Positions 1 through 7,634 of a stretch of 14,258 nt of DNA are shown one piece after another. Source of the DNA: Clostridiales bacterium (GTDB taxonomy: Bacteria > Bacillota > Clostridia > Lachnospirales > CAG-274); NCBI GenBank assembly GCA_021202835.1, contig JAJQCI010000365.1, positions 1 to 14,258 of the forward strand, read 5' to 3'. The notes beneath the pieces were generated by a model. That model was not told where the DNA came from, searched no databases, and was given only the letters and a program-made list of their open reading frames with translations. Position numbers and translations under genes: made by a program. Every line of letters starts with the position of its first letter. Positions within the stretch are counted from its first letter, which is position 1.

Positions 1-1777
1 CAAATACATTTATATCATTAAGATTGTCAATGCCCTTTGACTGAAGCTCATTCGCCATAATAATAAAAATCACGGCGGTAGCCCCTGCATCGTCTACGGC
101 TCTGTGGTGGTTTAAAAGACTGACCCCCAGATGGTCACAGACTGTGTCAAGCTTGTGATTTTTAAGATTTCCGTATAAGGCTCTGGCAAGGCCCAAAGTA
201 TCCAGAACGGTATTTTCGATTTTTATGCCTGCCTCAAGACCGAAACGCCTTATAAAGCCTATGTCGAAGCCTACGTTATGCCCGACAAGAACGCTGTCGC
301 CGCAGAACTCCAAAAATTTCGGCACAACCTCCTCCTCGGGGGGCTTTCCCTCCAGCATATCGTCTGTTATTCCCGTAAGCTTAACAATCTTGTCGCTTAA
401 TTTTCTTCCCGGGTTTATAAAGGCTGAAAATTTGTCTGTAACCTCTCCGTTTTTAACCTTTACGGCCCCTATTTCTATAATTTTGTCTGTTTCCTTTTTA
501 AGGCCCGTTGTTTCAAGGTCGAAAACAACAAATTCGGCGTCAAACCCCTGCCCCTTCTGATTTTCGCAGATTGAGCCCAAATCGTCTATAATATAGGCTT
601 CACAGCCGTATAGTATCTTTATCCCCGTGTCCTTAGCGGCGTCAATAGCTTCGGGGAAGGCCTGAACAACGCCGTGATCCGTCAGGGCGATGGCTCTGTG
701 GCCCCACTCCTTTGCCCTTTTTGCATAGGCTGTTATGGGGGTGATAGCGTCCATATCGCTCATGTTTGTGTGGAGATGAAGCTCAACCCTCTTTTTCTCC
801 GCATTGTCGAAGCGAGTTTTCTCGGGAGCTTCTGCGGCGCAGATTTCCTTCATCATCAAGACGGTTTCCCTGTCGAATGTGTCGTCGGTTACAACGCCCT
901 TTACCTTAATGTATTTTTCCTTTTTCTTGCTTTTTTCAACCAATTCCTTATAGCTGTCTTCATATTCCTCAGGGTCGGCGAAAAACTTAACCGTTACTGA
1001 ATAGGTTTCGTCCGTTATCTGAGTTTTTACTATGTATTTCTTTTTTCTGGTTTCGGTAATTTCCGTACTTATAATTCGTCCCTTGAAAACAACGGTTTCG
1101 CCCTCGTTCAGATTTCCCTTTATGGGCACAGGCTCGTCCTCTATTTCGGCGATTTTGGCCGATATTCTGGGCATTCTCTTCTTTGGTTCAGAAACAGCCG
1201 CCGCAGGGCGGTAAACCTCCCATGGAGCGTCGCTTTCATAAAATTTTTCAACAGCGGCCGCCGCTTCCTTTTTGTCGGACTTTTGGAGCTTTCCGTCTTC
1301 AAATTCTACACGATAGTCCAGGTTGAAGCGTTCCTTTAACAGGCCGCTTATAACCTTGTCTATTTTGTTGTTGTAAAGCAAAAACGCCCCGGGCCTTTTA
1401 AGCTTAAAGAGAATTCTGTCCTCGGAAACCTCGTTTTCACTGTCTGTAAGAGAAAAGTAGCAAAACCTGTTTACCTCTCTTACTGCACAGAGTATATTCT
1501 TAAAATATTTCTTTAATATAGAAGAAATGTCCTCTTTTGTGTCATATTTAACAAAAACCTGTGTCTTGTTTACAAAGTCAAAGCTGTTGACAAGACTGTC
1601 CTTAAAAACAGGGAGAAAGTCTTCATTGACAATATTCCTGCCTTCAAGCTCAACCTCTATAAGAGCCTGCCCTTTATAAACCCTAACGGATTTAACGTCA
1701 AGCCCTCTTAAACTGCTTTTAACCACCGCCGGCATCTCCAGTCCGCCGAAAACCTTTGTAAAATTCCTGTTTTCCAT
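1..1777 (-). CDS. polC: DNA polymerase III alpha subunit, PolC type (N-terminal part, cut by window edge)
   Basis: This is the replicative polymerase of low-GC Gram-positive bacteria, with built-in 3'-5' proofreading. 592 codons are visible and the frame is open to the left edge; the family is usually about 1,430 residues, so the catalytic palm and fingers lie outside. The visible order fits PolC: an N-terminal region (about 1-210), an OB-fold region (about 215-325), the start of a PHP domain (HLHTN at 334-338, TDHG at 366-369), then a DEDDh exonuclease inserted in the PHP domain. Exonuclease residues are D420 and E422 (FDLETTGL, 419-426), HNVGFD (500-505) and H558/D563 region (HHRAVDDA, 557-564). 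The start is the ATG at 1777-1775, with AAGGA nine bases upstream. It follows ispG on the same strand after a 131-bp gap that may hold its own promoter. Identification rests on recognised motifs and is firm. Confidence 0.97.
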   Translation of the reverse strand, partial: MENRNFTKVFGGLEMPAVVKSSLRGLDVKSVRVYKGQALIEVELEGRNIVNEDFLPVFKDSLVNSFDFVNKTQVFVKYDTKEDISSILKKYFKNILCAVREVNRFCYFSLTDSENEVSEDRILFKLKRPGAFLLYNNKIDKVISGLLKERFNLDYRVEFEDGKLQKSDKKEAAAAVEKFYESDAPWEVYRPAAAVSEPKKRMPRISAKIAEIEDEPVPIKGNLNEGETVVFKGRIISTEITETRKKKYIVKTQITDETYSVTVKFFADPEEYEDSYKELVEKSKKKEKYIKVKGVVTDDTFDRETVLMMKEICAAEAPEKTRFDNAEKKRVELHLHTNMSDMDAITPITAYAKRAKEWGHRAIALTDHGVVQAFPEAIDAAKDTGIKILYGCEAYIIDDLGSICENQKGQGFDAEFVVFDLETTGLKKETDKIIEIGAVKVKNGEVTDKFSAFINPGRKLSDKIVKLTGITDDMLEGKPPEEEVVPKFLEFCGDSVLVGHNVGFDIGFIRRFGLEAGIKIENTVLDTLGLARALYGNLKNHKLDTVCDHLGVSLLNHHRAVDDAGATAVIFIIMANELQSKGIDNLNDINVF

Positions 1778-1804
1778 TTAATCAAATCCTTAAATGATTT
1801 TTTC

Positions 1805-1850
1805 AAAACTCAGCCGTAAATATAATTAATCTGTTAGGGTGCTGAGATTT
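1805..1850 (-). repeat. Imperfect inverted repeat in the polC leader, possibly a decayed repeat copy
   Basis: AAAACTCAGC (1805-1814) and GCTGAGATTT (1841-1850) are near-complementary arms around a 26-base loop, in the untranslated region before polC. The stretch with CTCAGCCGT, a T-rich run to its left and CTGTTA to its right resembles, with gaps, the short repeat copies at 7602-7629 and 8955-8994. It could be a decayed member of that family, a weak attenuator, or chance. No U-tract follows in the polC direction, so it is not a convincing terminator. Confidence 0.3.
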
Positions 1851-1870
1851 GTATATAGTCATTGATCCTT

Positions 1871-1899
1871 ATATTATGCCTTCTTTAACAGCAGTTGAA
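1871..1899 (-). promoter_or_regulatory. Possible sigma-A promoter for polC
   Basis: On the minus strand TTCAAC (1899-1894) and TAATAT (1876-1871) are separated by exactly 17 bases, a reasonable -35/-10 pair. It lies just after the ispG stop codon and about 95 bp before the polC start. The -35 box is imperfect, so read-through from ispG may supply some or all transcription. Inferred from sequence only. Confidence 0.35.
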
Positions 1900-1908
1900 G
1901 TATTGCCG

Positions 1909-2961
1909 TCACAGCTTATCGATTTCCTTCATAAGCTCGTCCACAAGTCTGTCTTCGGCTACCGAGCGTATAATCTCGCCTTTTTTGAAAATAATGCCCA
2001 TGCCGTTTCCTCCGGCGATTCCTATATCGGCTTCTCTGGCTTCGCCGGGGCCGTTTACGGCACAGCCCATAACAGCCACCTTGATATCCTTATCAATATT
2101 TTGACAGCGCTTTTCAACCTGATTTGCAATTGAAATAAGGTCGATTGAAGTTCTTCCGCAGGTAGGGCAGGAAACAAATTCTATGCCGAATTTTCTTATT
2201 TCAAGGGATTTAAGAACAGCCTTGGACGCCTTGACCTCTTCAACGGGGTCGCCTGTTAAAGAAACCCTTATTGTGTCCCCTATTCCTCTTGAAAGAATAG
2301 CCCCTAAGCCTACGGCTGACTTAACCGTTCCGCCGTAAACAGTTCCGGCTTCGGTGATGCCTACGTGAAGAGGATAATCTACACTTTCGGAAAGAAGAGT
2401 ATATGTTTCTATTGACTTAGGCACGCTTGAAGCCTTGATTGAAATAACAATATCTTCAAAATCATATTTTTCAAGAATTCTGACGTGCTTCATTGCGCTT
2501 TCAACAAGCCCCTCGGCAGTGACATGGCCGTATTTTTCCAAAACGGACTTTTCCAAAGAGCCGGAGTTTACCCCTATCCTTATGGGAATTTTCCTCTCCT
2601 TTGCCTTGTCTATAACAGCCTTAACCCTTTCCTCACTGCCTATGTTTCCGGGGTTTATTCTCAGCTTGTCAACTCCCCCCTCCATAGCCGCAAGGGCAAG
2701 GCGGTAGTCAAAGTGAATATCCGCCACAAGGGGAATGTTGATTCTTTTTACGATTTCCTTAACGGCCTCCGCCGCCTCCATATCAGGCACGGCAACCCTT
2801 GTTATTTCACAGCCGGCTTCTTCCAAAGCCTTTATTTGGGCCACCGTAGCGGCCACGTCTCTCGTGTCAGTGTTGCACATTGACTGTATGGCGATGGGGT
2901 TATTCCCCCCTATTTTAACTCCGCCTATATTTACCTCTCTTGTTTTTCTCCTGTTATACAC
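1909..2961 (-). CDS. ispG: 4-hydroxy-3-methylbut-2-enyl diphosphate synthase
   Basis: IspG (GcpE) is the penultimate MEP-pathway enzyme. It reductively converts methylerythritol cyclodiphosphate to HMBPP with a [4Fe-4S] cluster. The product is 350 residues, normal for the short bacterial form. Seen: the N-terminal IGGNNPIAIQSM segment that opens the TIM barrel, IADIHFD-like VADIHFD, and the C-terminal cluster ligands C265 and C268 (SCPTCG) and C300 (GCAVNGPGE), followed by E307, all present. The start is taken as GTG at 2961-2959, with AGAGAGG about seven bases upstream; this lines up with the usual IspG N-terminus. The frame stays open to a TTG at 3018, but those 19 extra codons run into the inverted-repeat element at 2992-3160 and are unlikely to be translated. 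It follows rseP on the same strand. With dxr, it places two MEP enzymes in this cluster. Confidence 0.96.
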   Translation of the reverse strand: MYNRRKTREVNIGGVKIGGNNPIAIQSMCNTDTRDVAATVAQIKALEEAGCEITRVAVPDMEAAEAVKEIVKRINIPLVADIHFDYRLALAAMEGGVDKLRINPGNIGSEERVKAVIDKAKERKIPIRIGVNSGSLEKSVLEKYGHVTAEGLVESAMKHVRILEKYDFEDIVISIKASSVPKSIETYTLLSESVDYPLHVGITEAGTVYGGTVKSAVGLGAILSRGIGDTIRVSLTGDPVEEVKASKAVLKSLEIRKFGIEFVSCPTCGRTSIDLISIANQVEKRCQNIDKDIKVAVMGCAVNGPGEAREADIGIAGGNGMGIIFKKGEIIRSVAEDRLVDELMKEIDKL

Positions 2962-2991
2962 TTTAAACCCTCTCTTCTTAATAGAAATGTT

Positions 2992-3160
2992 GTAACAGTT
3001 CAGCCAATCAACTCGCAAAGCGTCTGCTTATGCAGCCGGCGCCGCTTACACGGCTCAATTTTTGCGAGTTAATTGGCGCTCCGCTCACGTTTTGCTGTGG
3101 GACTTATGAAAAATTTTGATTTTCCATAAGTCCCACAGCAAAACGTGGCTGAACTGTTAC
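2992..3160. repeat. 169-bp cloverleaf-forming inverted-repeat element (MITE/REP-like)
   Basis: The element fills the rseP-ispG gap. Its ends are perfect 15-bp inverted repeats (GTAACAGTTCAGCCA at 2992-3006, complement at 3146-3160). Inside are two further stems: 3004-3019 with 3061-3076 (15 of 16 pairs) and 3086-3108 with 3125-3147 (23 of 23 pairs, 16-base loop). Together these give an outer stem with two long arms, a cloverleaf. The rseP stop codon (TAA, 3159-3157) lies within the outer repeat. There is no open frame of note inside, so any mobility would need an outside transposase. One edge (3147-3169) matches 7593-7615 at 22 of 23 bases, so it belongs to a dispersed family. It could be a miniature transposable element, a REP-type repeat or an mRNA processing site. 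Confidence 0.85.
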
Positions 3161-4225
3161 GAAAAAATTCTGAACACATCGTGAAACGCAACCACCAGCC
3201 CGAAGCCCATTATAATAACAAAGCCCACAAGGTTTATAAACCCTTCCTTTTCGGGGGCTATGGGGCGGCGTCTCAAAATTTCTATTAAATATACAAATAT
3301 CTTTCCTCCGTCAAGGGCAGGAATGGGCAAAAGATTCATAACCCCCAGGTTTGCGCTTAAAAGGGCTGTTATGTTAAGCATATTTATAACAAGAACCAAA
3401 ATTCCCCGGCTTATGCTTTCGTCATAAACCTCTCCCACAACTGTTGTAAGCCCTATGGGCCCGGCAACGTCGTCCATTGAAACCTGTGCGGTAAAAAGCT
3501 GACCCAGCCCCACAACCGTCATCTTAACGAGAAAAAACATATCATGCCAGCCGCAGCTTATCGCTTCCAAAAGCTCTGTTTTGGGTATGCTCTCATCTGC
3601 CCCCGACAAAAAGCCGGCCTTGGGCTGAGCCATAACCCCAAGCTTATATGCGCCGTTTTCGTCAGGTGAAAGAAGAAATGAAAAATAAAGCCTTTCACCG
3701 TTCCTCTCTACAGCTACGGTTATGTTTCTGTCGGCATACTTGCTTATTTCATAGGTAAGCTCTGAATATATGCTTACCTTTTTGCCGTTAATTTCAACAA
3801 TTCTGTCTCCGGCTTCAATTCCGGCCGTCTCCGCAGGATATCCCTCAACAACCCCGGCAAGCTCCGTCGTTGTATAGCTCCAGCTGAAATTTATAAAGCT
3901 TAACAGCCAAAGCCAAAACGAAATTCATAAAAGGGCCGGCAAGACAGATAAAAATCCTTTTATATACATTTGCGTCCAAAAAGCCCTGAACTCCCGTCTC
4001 CGGGTCGGACTTATCCGCCATTCGGCAAAAGCCCCCTAATGGAACACACCTTACCGAATACATAACGCCGCCCTTTGTAAAGGAGCATATTTTCTTGCCC
4101 ATGCCTACGGCAAATTCTTCAACGGTTACCCCCGAAAGCCTTGCGGCGGCGAAGTGGCCACCTTCGTGTATTATAACAATAACACAAAATATAAGCAAAG
4201 TAAAAATTATTGAAATTAAAGACAT
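3157..4225 (-). pseudogene. rseP: RIP metalloprotease RseP/RasP (site-2 protease) with apparent frameshift
   Basis: RseP is an intramembrane zinc protease that clips transmembrane anti-sigma factors and signal-peptide remnants. The first part (from ATG 4225-4223) has TM1 with the catalytic HEGGH at residues 20-24 and the AGPFMNF start of TM2, but its frame ends at a TGA at 3847-3845. The rest is in another frame: a PDZ domain (roughly 3640-3870), then TM3 and the second metal motif NLLPIPALDGGK and a last TM segment, ending at TAA 3159-3157. Reading frames join well if one base is removed or two added near 3895-3912, which restores a hydrophobic TM2. No start codon with a ribosome site serves the second part. 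GAGGTG precedes the start by six bases, and the start lies three bases after the dxr stop. It could be a real lesion, a strain mutation or a sequence error. Family assignment is firm; functional status is not. Confidence 0.9.
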
Positions 4226-4228
4226 TAA

Positions 4229-5371
4229 TTACACCTCAATCCCTCTCGTATATTCTCTGGCCCAGCTGTCGGCTTCGAAAACATCCGAAAGAGTATAGTT
4301 ATATTTTACATTATATGCACTGACGGTCTTTTCTATAAGCTCCCCTATTTCATAAAATTTTATGTCCTTCTTTAAAGCTCTCGAAACCGCCACCTCATTT
4401 GCCGCATTTAAAACCGCAGGCATTGTGCCGCCGATTTTAATGGCTTTAAGGGCCATATCCAAACATTTGAAAACCTTGAGGTCCGGCTTTTCGAAGGTAA
4501 GAGTACCTATTTTGAAAAAGTCAGCCTTGGGGAAGTCGTTTTTAACCCTCTTGGGATATGTAAGGGCATATGAAATAGGCACACGCATATCCGGCTCGCC
4601 CAGCTGGGCTATTATGGCAGAATCTTCAAATTCAACCATAGAGTGTATAATACTCTGGGGGTGAACCACAACATTAATCTGGTCAACATCAACGCCGAAA
4701 AGCCATTTTGCCTCTATAACCTCAAGCCCCTTATTCATCATTGTAGCAGAGTCTATTGTAATTTTTTTTCCCATATCCCAGTTGGGGTGGTGAAGAGCCG
4801 CACTTAAGGTTACGTCCTTAAGGCTTTTATATCCTCTGAAGGGGCCGCCGGAGGCTGTTAAGTGAATTTTCTTTATTTTGTTTCCCTTGTTTCCCTGAAG
4901 GCACTGGAAAATAGCGGAATGCTCGCTGTCAACGGGATAAAGGGCAGTTCCCTTTTCCTTTACAAGCTTCATAACAAGCTCTCCCGAGGTAACAAGGGTT
5001 TCCTTGTTTGCAAGGGCAAGCGTTTTTCCGCTGTTTATTGCTTCAACAGTGGGATGAAGCCCTACATTTCCCACAAGAGAGTTAAGAACCGTGTCGGCTT
5101 CGTTCATGGAAGCGACGGCCGTTATACCCTCCATTCCGGCCAAAACCTTTGTGTTTGTGTCTTTCACATTTTCTCTTAAAGCCCTTGCCTTGTCTTCGTT
5201 CATAACCGCCGCAAGCTTAGGCTTGTATTTTCTGATTTGGTTCTCCAAAAGGCCTATGTTTTTGTTGGCTGTGAGCCCCAAAACCTCAATTGTTCCTATA
5301 TTGTCGCAGACCTCAAGACTCTGTGTTCCTATTGAACCGGTAGAGCCTAAGACCGCCAGTTTTTCTGTCAT
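4229..5371 (-). CDS. dxr: 1-deoxy-D-xylulose 5-phosphate reductoisomerase
   Basis: DXR (IspC) is the first committed MEP-pathway enzyme. It rearranges and reduces DXP to methylerythritol 4-phosphate using NADPH and a divalent metal, in the cytosol. The 380 residues match the family. Seen: the NADPH loop GSTGSIG (9-15), ANKET (121-125), metal ligands D148 and E150 (VDSEHS), the phosphate-binding region ASGGPFRG (163-170), HPNW (195-198), and NKGLEVIEA with the third ligand E217. VHPQSIIHSM follows at 236-245. The start ATG (5371-5369) has CGGAG ten bases upstream. It lies 23 bp after cdsA and three bases before rseP, so it is surely co-transcribed. The GAGGTG that serves rseP is part of its last codons. 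No key residue is missing. Confidence 0.97.
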   Translation of the reverse strand: MTEKLAVLGSTGSIGTQSLEVCDNIGTIEVLGLTANKNIGLLENQIRKYKPKLAAVMNEDKARALRENVKDTNTKVLAGMEGITAVASMNEADTVLNSLVGNVGLHPTVEAINSGKTLALANKETLVTSGELVMKLVKEKGTALYPVDSEHSAIFQCLQGNKGNKIKKIHLTASGGPFRGYKSLKDVTLSAALHHPNWDMGKKITIDSATMMNKGLEVIEAKWLFGVDVDQINVVVHPQSIIHSMVEFEDSAIIAQLGEPDMRVPISYALTYPKRVKNDFPKADFFKIGTLTFEKPDLKVFKCLDMALKAIKIGGTMPAVLNAANEVAVSRALKKDIKFYEIGELIEKTVSAYNVKYNYTLSDVFEADSWAREYTRGIEV

Positions 5372-5394
5372 ATAACATCAACTCCGATTAATTA

Positions 5395-6198
5395 TCAAAA
5401 TATTAACATTAAGAAATATACTCCGCCCAAAGCAAAAGGCGCCGTAAAAAGAACGCTGTCAAATCTGTCTAAAACTCCGCCGTGACCGGGGAAAATCGAG
5501 CCGTAGTCCTTTATGCCTGCGCTTCTTTTTATGCTTGAAGCCGTTAAATCTCCCAGCTGGGCAAGAACCGAACCTATTATTCCGAAAGAGGCCATATACA
5601 CAACAACCTCTGCCCTGTCTGCCCCGTTAAAAACGAAAAGCCCGTAAATAACAGTCACAGCAGCGGAAGCCAAAAGACCGCCCACGGCTCCCTCTATTGA
5701 CTTTTTTGGGCTTAAAACAGGGGCAAGCTTATGCTTTCCGAAGGCCGAGCCTGCAAAGTAGGCCCCTGTGTCACTTGCGAAAGCAAAAATAAAGGCATAC
5801 CATACAAATATAATGCCCTCCTGTCTTAAAACAACAACTGCGGAAAGCAGAAAGCCCACATATATAAAACCGAAAACCGTAACGGCTGCGTCCGTAACGC
5901 TGTACTTACTGTGTCCGAAAACCAAAAACATAAGGAGAATGAAAAAGAAAATCAAAAATTCAAACACAGCAGTGATAATCGATGAAGGCTGAAAAACCAA
6001 AAGGTATATAAGAAGGGCCTCCATCATAAAGCCTACGCAGTGAATGGTTTTATAGCCGCCGCTTACGGCCTTATAAAATTCATACATACCGATTATTGAA
6101 ATTATCCATGTGCAGAAGGCAAGAGGCAGCCCGCCGAGCCATACAATAAGAATTAACAGAGGAAGACCCACAATCGCCGTAAGAATTCTCACAAGCAT
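5395..6198 (-). CDS. cdsA: Phosphatidate cytidylyltransferase (CDP-diglyceride synthase)
   Basis: CdsA makes CDP-diacylglycerol from phosphatidic acid and CTP in the inner membrane, feeding all phospholipid synthesis. At 267 residues it is the usual length and very hydrophobic, with about seven to eight membrane segments. The family signature is intact near the C-terminus: S-x-K-R at 222-225, KD at 230-231, then PGHGGVLDRFD (237-247). Other conserved stretches are ASDTGAYFAG (141-150) and SPKKSIEG (163-170). The start ATG (6198-6196) lies one base after the uppS stop. Its ribosome site GAGGTG is formed by the last uppS codons, so the two are translationally linked. Firm assignment. Confidence 0.96.
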   Translation of the reverse strand: MLVRILTAIVGLPLLILIVWLGGLPLAFCTWIISIIGMYEFYKAVSGGYKTIHCVGFMMEALLIYLLVFQPSSIITAVFEFLIFFFILLMFLVFGHSKYSVTDAAVTVFGFIYVGFLLSAVVVLRQEGIIFVWYAFIFAFASDTGAYFAGSAFGKHKLAPVLSPKKSIEGAVGGLLASAAVTVIYGLFVFNGADRAEVVVYMASFGIIGSVLAQLGDLTASSIKRSAGIKDYGSIFPGHGGVLDRFDSVLFTAPFALGGVYFLMLIF

Positions 6199-6199
6199 A

Positions 6200-6910
6200 T
6201 TATTTCACCTCGTTCCGTCCGCCGAAGCGTCTGTCACGTTTGTTATAGCTTTCTACGGCTTCAAGCAGATCCTTTATTTTGAAGTCGGGCCAAAGTTTAT
6301 CGGAAAAATAAAATTCAGAATAGGCAAGCTGCCACATAAGAAAGTTTGAAAGTCTCATTTCTCCGCTTGTTCTTATTAAAAGCTCCGGATCGGGATATGC
6401 CCTTGTGTCAAGATGGTCGGAAATCATCTCCTCGGTTATGTCCTCCGGGTTAATTTCTCCGTTTTTGACATCCTTTGCAATATCCGTTACCGCTCTTCTT
6501 ATTTCGTCTCTGCTACCGTAGTTCATGGCTATGTGAACAAATATGCCCTTGTGAGTTGAATAAAGCCTTCTTACAAGAACCATTTTTTCCTGAATGTCGG
6601 GGGCAAGCTTCGACATATCCCCTATAAAGTCGATTTTGAAGTTGTTGTCCTTTTCGTTTTTGATATGGTCGTCAAGATATTCTCTCAAAAGGTCCATAAG
6701 GTTTGAAACCTCCTCCTGAGAGCGTTTCCAGTTTTCGGTTGAAAAAGCATAAAACGTAATATGCTCAAGCCCCAAAGCGTCACAGTCGTTTATAAGCTTT
6801 TTAAGGTTTTCAGACCCTGTTCTGTGGCCTACCATTCTGGGCAGAAATCTCTTCTTGGCCCATCTGCCGTTTCCGTCCATAATAACGGCTATATGTCTGG
6901 GTAAATTCAT
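6200..6910 (-). CDS. uppS: Isoprenyl transferase, undecaprenyl diphosphate synthase type
   Basis: UppS is a cis-prenyltransferase that extends farnesyl-PP with isopentenyl-PP to C55-PP, the lipid carrier for peptidoglycan and other wall polymers. At 236 residues it is of normal length. Seen: the catalytic MDGNGRWA (11-18, with D12), GHRTG (28-32), AFSTENW (55-61), MNYGSRDEI (129-137), and the C-terminal RTSGEMRLSNF (180-190) plus W193 and YSEFYF region. The start ATG (6910-6908) has GGGAGG eight bases upstream. A strong hairpin (6929-6960) sits just before that ribosome site. Upstream frr is 110 bp away; downstream cdsA starts one base after the stop. The exact chain length made cannot be read from sequence. 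Confidence 0.96.
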   Translation of the reverse strand: MNLPRHIAVIMDGNGRWAKKRFLPRMVGHRTGSENLKKLINDCDALGLEHITFYAFSTENWKRSQEEVSNLMDLLREYLDDHIKNEKDNNFKIDFIGDMSKLAPDIQEKMVLVRRLYSTHKGIFVHIAMNYGSRDEIRRAVTDIAKDVKNGEINPEDITEEMISDHLDTRAYPDPELLIRTSGEMRLSNFLMWQLAYSEFYFSDKLWPDFKIKDLLEAVESYNKRDRRFGGRNEVK

Positions 6911-6928
6911 AAATTTTTCCTCCCTATA

Positions 6929-6960
6929 ACAGAAACGGGGACCACCGCCCCCGCCTCTGT
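6929..6960 (-). promoter_or_regulatory. 12-bp hairpin in the uppS leader
   Basis: On the transcript strand ACAGAGGCGGGG (6960-6949) pairs with CCCCGTTTCTGT (6940-6929), counting two G-U pairs, around an eight-base loop. It ends five bases before the GGGAGG ribosome site of uppS. No run of U follows it, so it is not a standard terminator. It could mark an RNA-processing site, shield the 5' end of a processed uppS mRNA, or modulate initiation. Confidence 0.55.
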
Positions 6961-7020
6961 TTAAAAATTAAAGAAACGATGATTAACCGGTTCACCCTAT
7001 CTTCAACACTGTCTTAATTA

Positions 7021-7575
7021 TTAAATAGCCATAATTTCCTTTGTCTTAGCGGCAACAAGCTTATCTACATTTTCGATATATTTGTCGGTAAGCTTTTGAA
7101 CTTCCTTTTCAAGATCCTTAAGGTCGTCCTCTGTGATTTCGCTCTTCTTGCTTTCCTTCTTGAATTTATCCATAGCGTCACGTCTTATGTTTCTGACCGC
7201 AACCTTAGCGGCCTCGCCCTTTTTCTTAACGTCCTTCGATAAATCCTTACGTCTTTCCTCTGAAAGCTCGGGGAAAACAAGACGGATAACCTTTCCGTCA
7301 CTGTTGGGGTTGATTCCCAAATCGGAGCCGGCTATAGCCTTTGTTATGGCCTTGAGTGTGGAAATATCATAGGGCACAATCTGAATGATTCTGGGCTCGG
7401 GGGTTGCAATGTTGCAGACCTGGTTAAGGGGCATTGTTGTGCCGTAGCACTCAACCGTAATTCTGTCCAGAACTCTGGGGTTTGCTCTGCCTGCTCTTAT
7501 GGCGTCATAATCACTTGAAAGGCTTGAGCAGGTTTTAATCATTTTCTCTTCATAGCTTTTGGTTTTGTCTGACAT
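7021..7575 (-). CDS. frr: Ribosome recycling factor
   Basis: RRF splits the post-termination ribosome together with EF-G in the cytosol, and is essential. 184 residues matches the usual 185. Seen: the N-terminal helix, then RAGRANP (27-33), the hinge and domain II with YGTTMPLNQ, PEPRIIQI and INPNSDGKVIRLVFPELSEERRKDL, then the long C-terminal helix of the three-helix bundle ending in a lysine- and glutamate-rich stretch. The start ATG (7575-7573) has a full AAGGAGG seven to eight bases upstream, the strongest ribosome site in the window, fitting a highly expressed translation factor. The 59-bp gap to pyrH holds a short hairpin repeat (7602-7629). Confidence 0.97.
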   Translation of the reverse strand: MSDKTKSYEEKMIKTCSSLSSDYDAIRAGRANPRVLDRITVECYGTTMPLNQVCNIATPEPRIIQIVPYDISTLKAITKAIAGSDLGINPNSDGKVIRLVFPELSEERRKDLSKDVKKKGEAAKVAVRNIRRDAMDKFKKESKKSEITEDDLKDLEKEVQKLTDKYIENVDKLVAAKTKEIMAI

Positions 7576-7592
7576 TTAAAAGTCCTCCTTAA

Positions 7593-7629
7593 AATTTTTT
7601 CGCAACAGTTCAGCCGTCTGAATTGTTAC
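7593..7629. repeat. Short collapsed copy of the inverted-repeat family (pyrH-frr gap)
   Basis: GCAACAGTTCAG (7602-7613) and CTGAATTGTTAC (7618-7629) form a 12-bp stem (one mismatch, one G-U) with a four-base loop. Bases 7593-7615 match one end of the 2992-3160 element at 22 of 23 positions. It looks like the two ends of that element joined with the middle lost. It lies five bases after the pyrH stop. There is no U-tract in the pyrH direction, so it is probably not a terminator, though it may affect mRNA decay or processing. Confidence 0.65.
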
Positions 7630-7634
7630 ATTTA

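Noticed and set aside
225..1214. Plus-strand ORFs of 60-111 codons opposite polC
   Set aside because: They are antisense to a clear PolC frame, have no ribosome sites or recognisable content, and reflect codon bias of the real gene.
1805..1850. Terminator between ispG and polC
   Set aside because: The loop is long, the stem imperfect and no U-tract follows in the direction of transcription.
2962..3018. 19-codon N-terminal extension of ispG from a TTG
   Set aside because: It lies within the inverted-repeat element, has no family counterpart, and a GTG with a good ribosome site at 2961 fits the known IspG start.
3895..3912. Programmed frameshift in rseP
   Set aside because: No convincing slippery heptamer, downstream stimulator or known precedent in this family was seen; a lesion or sequence error is simpler.
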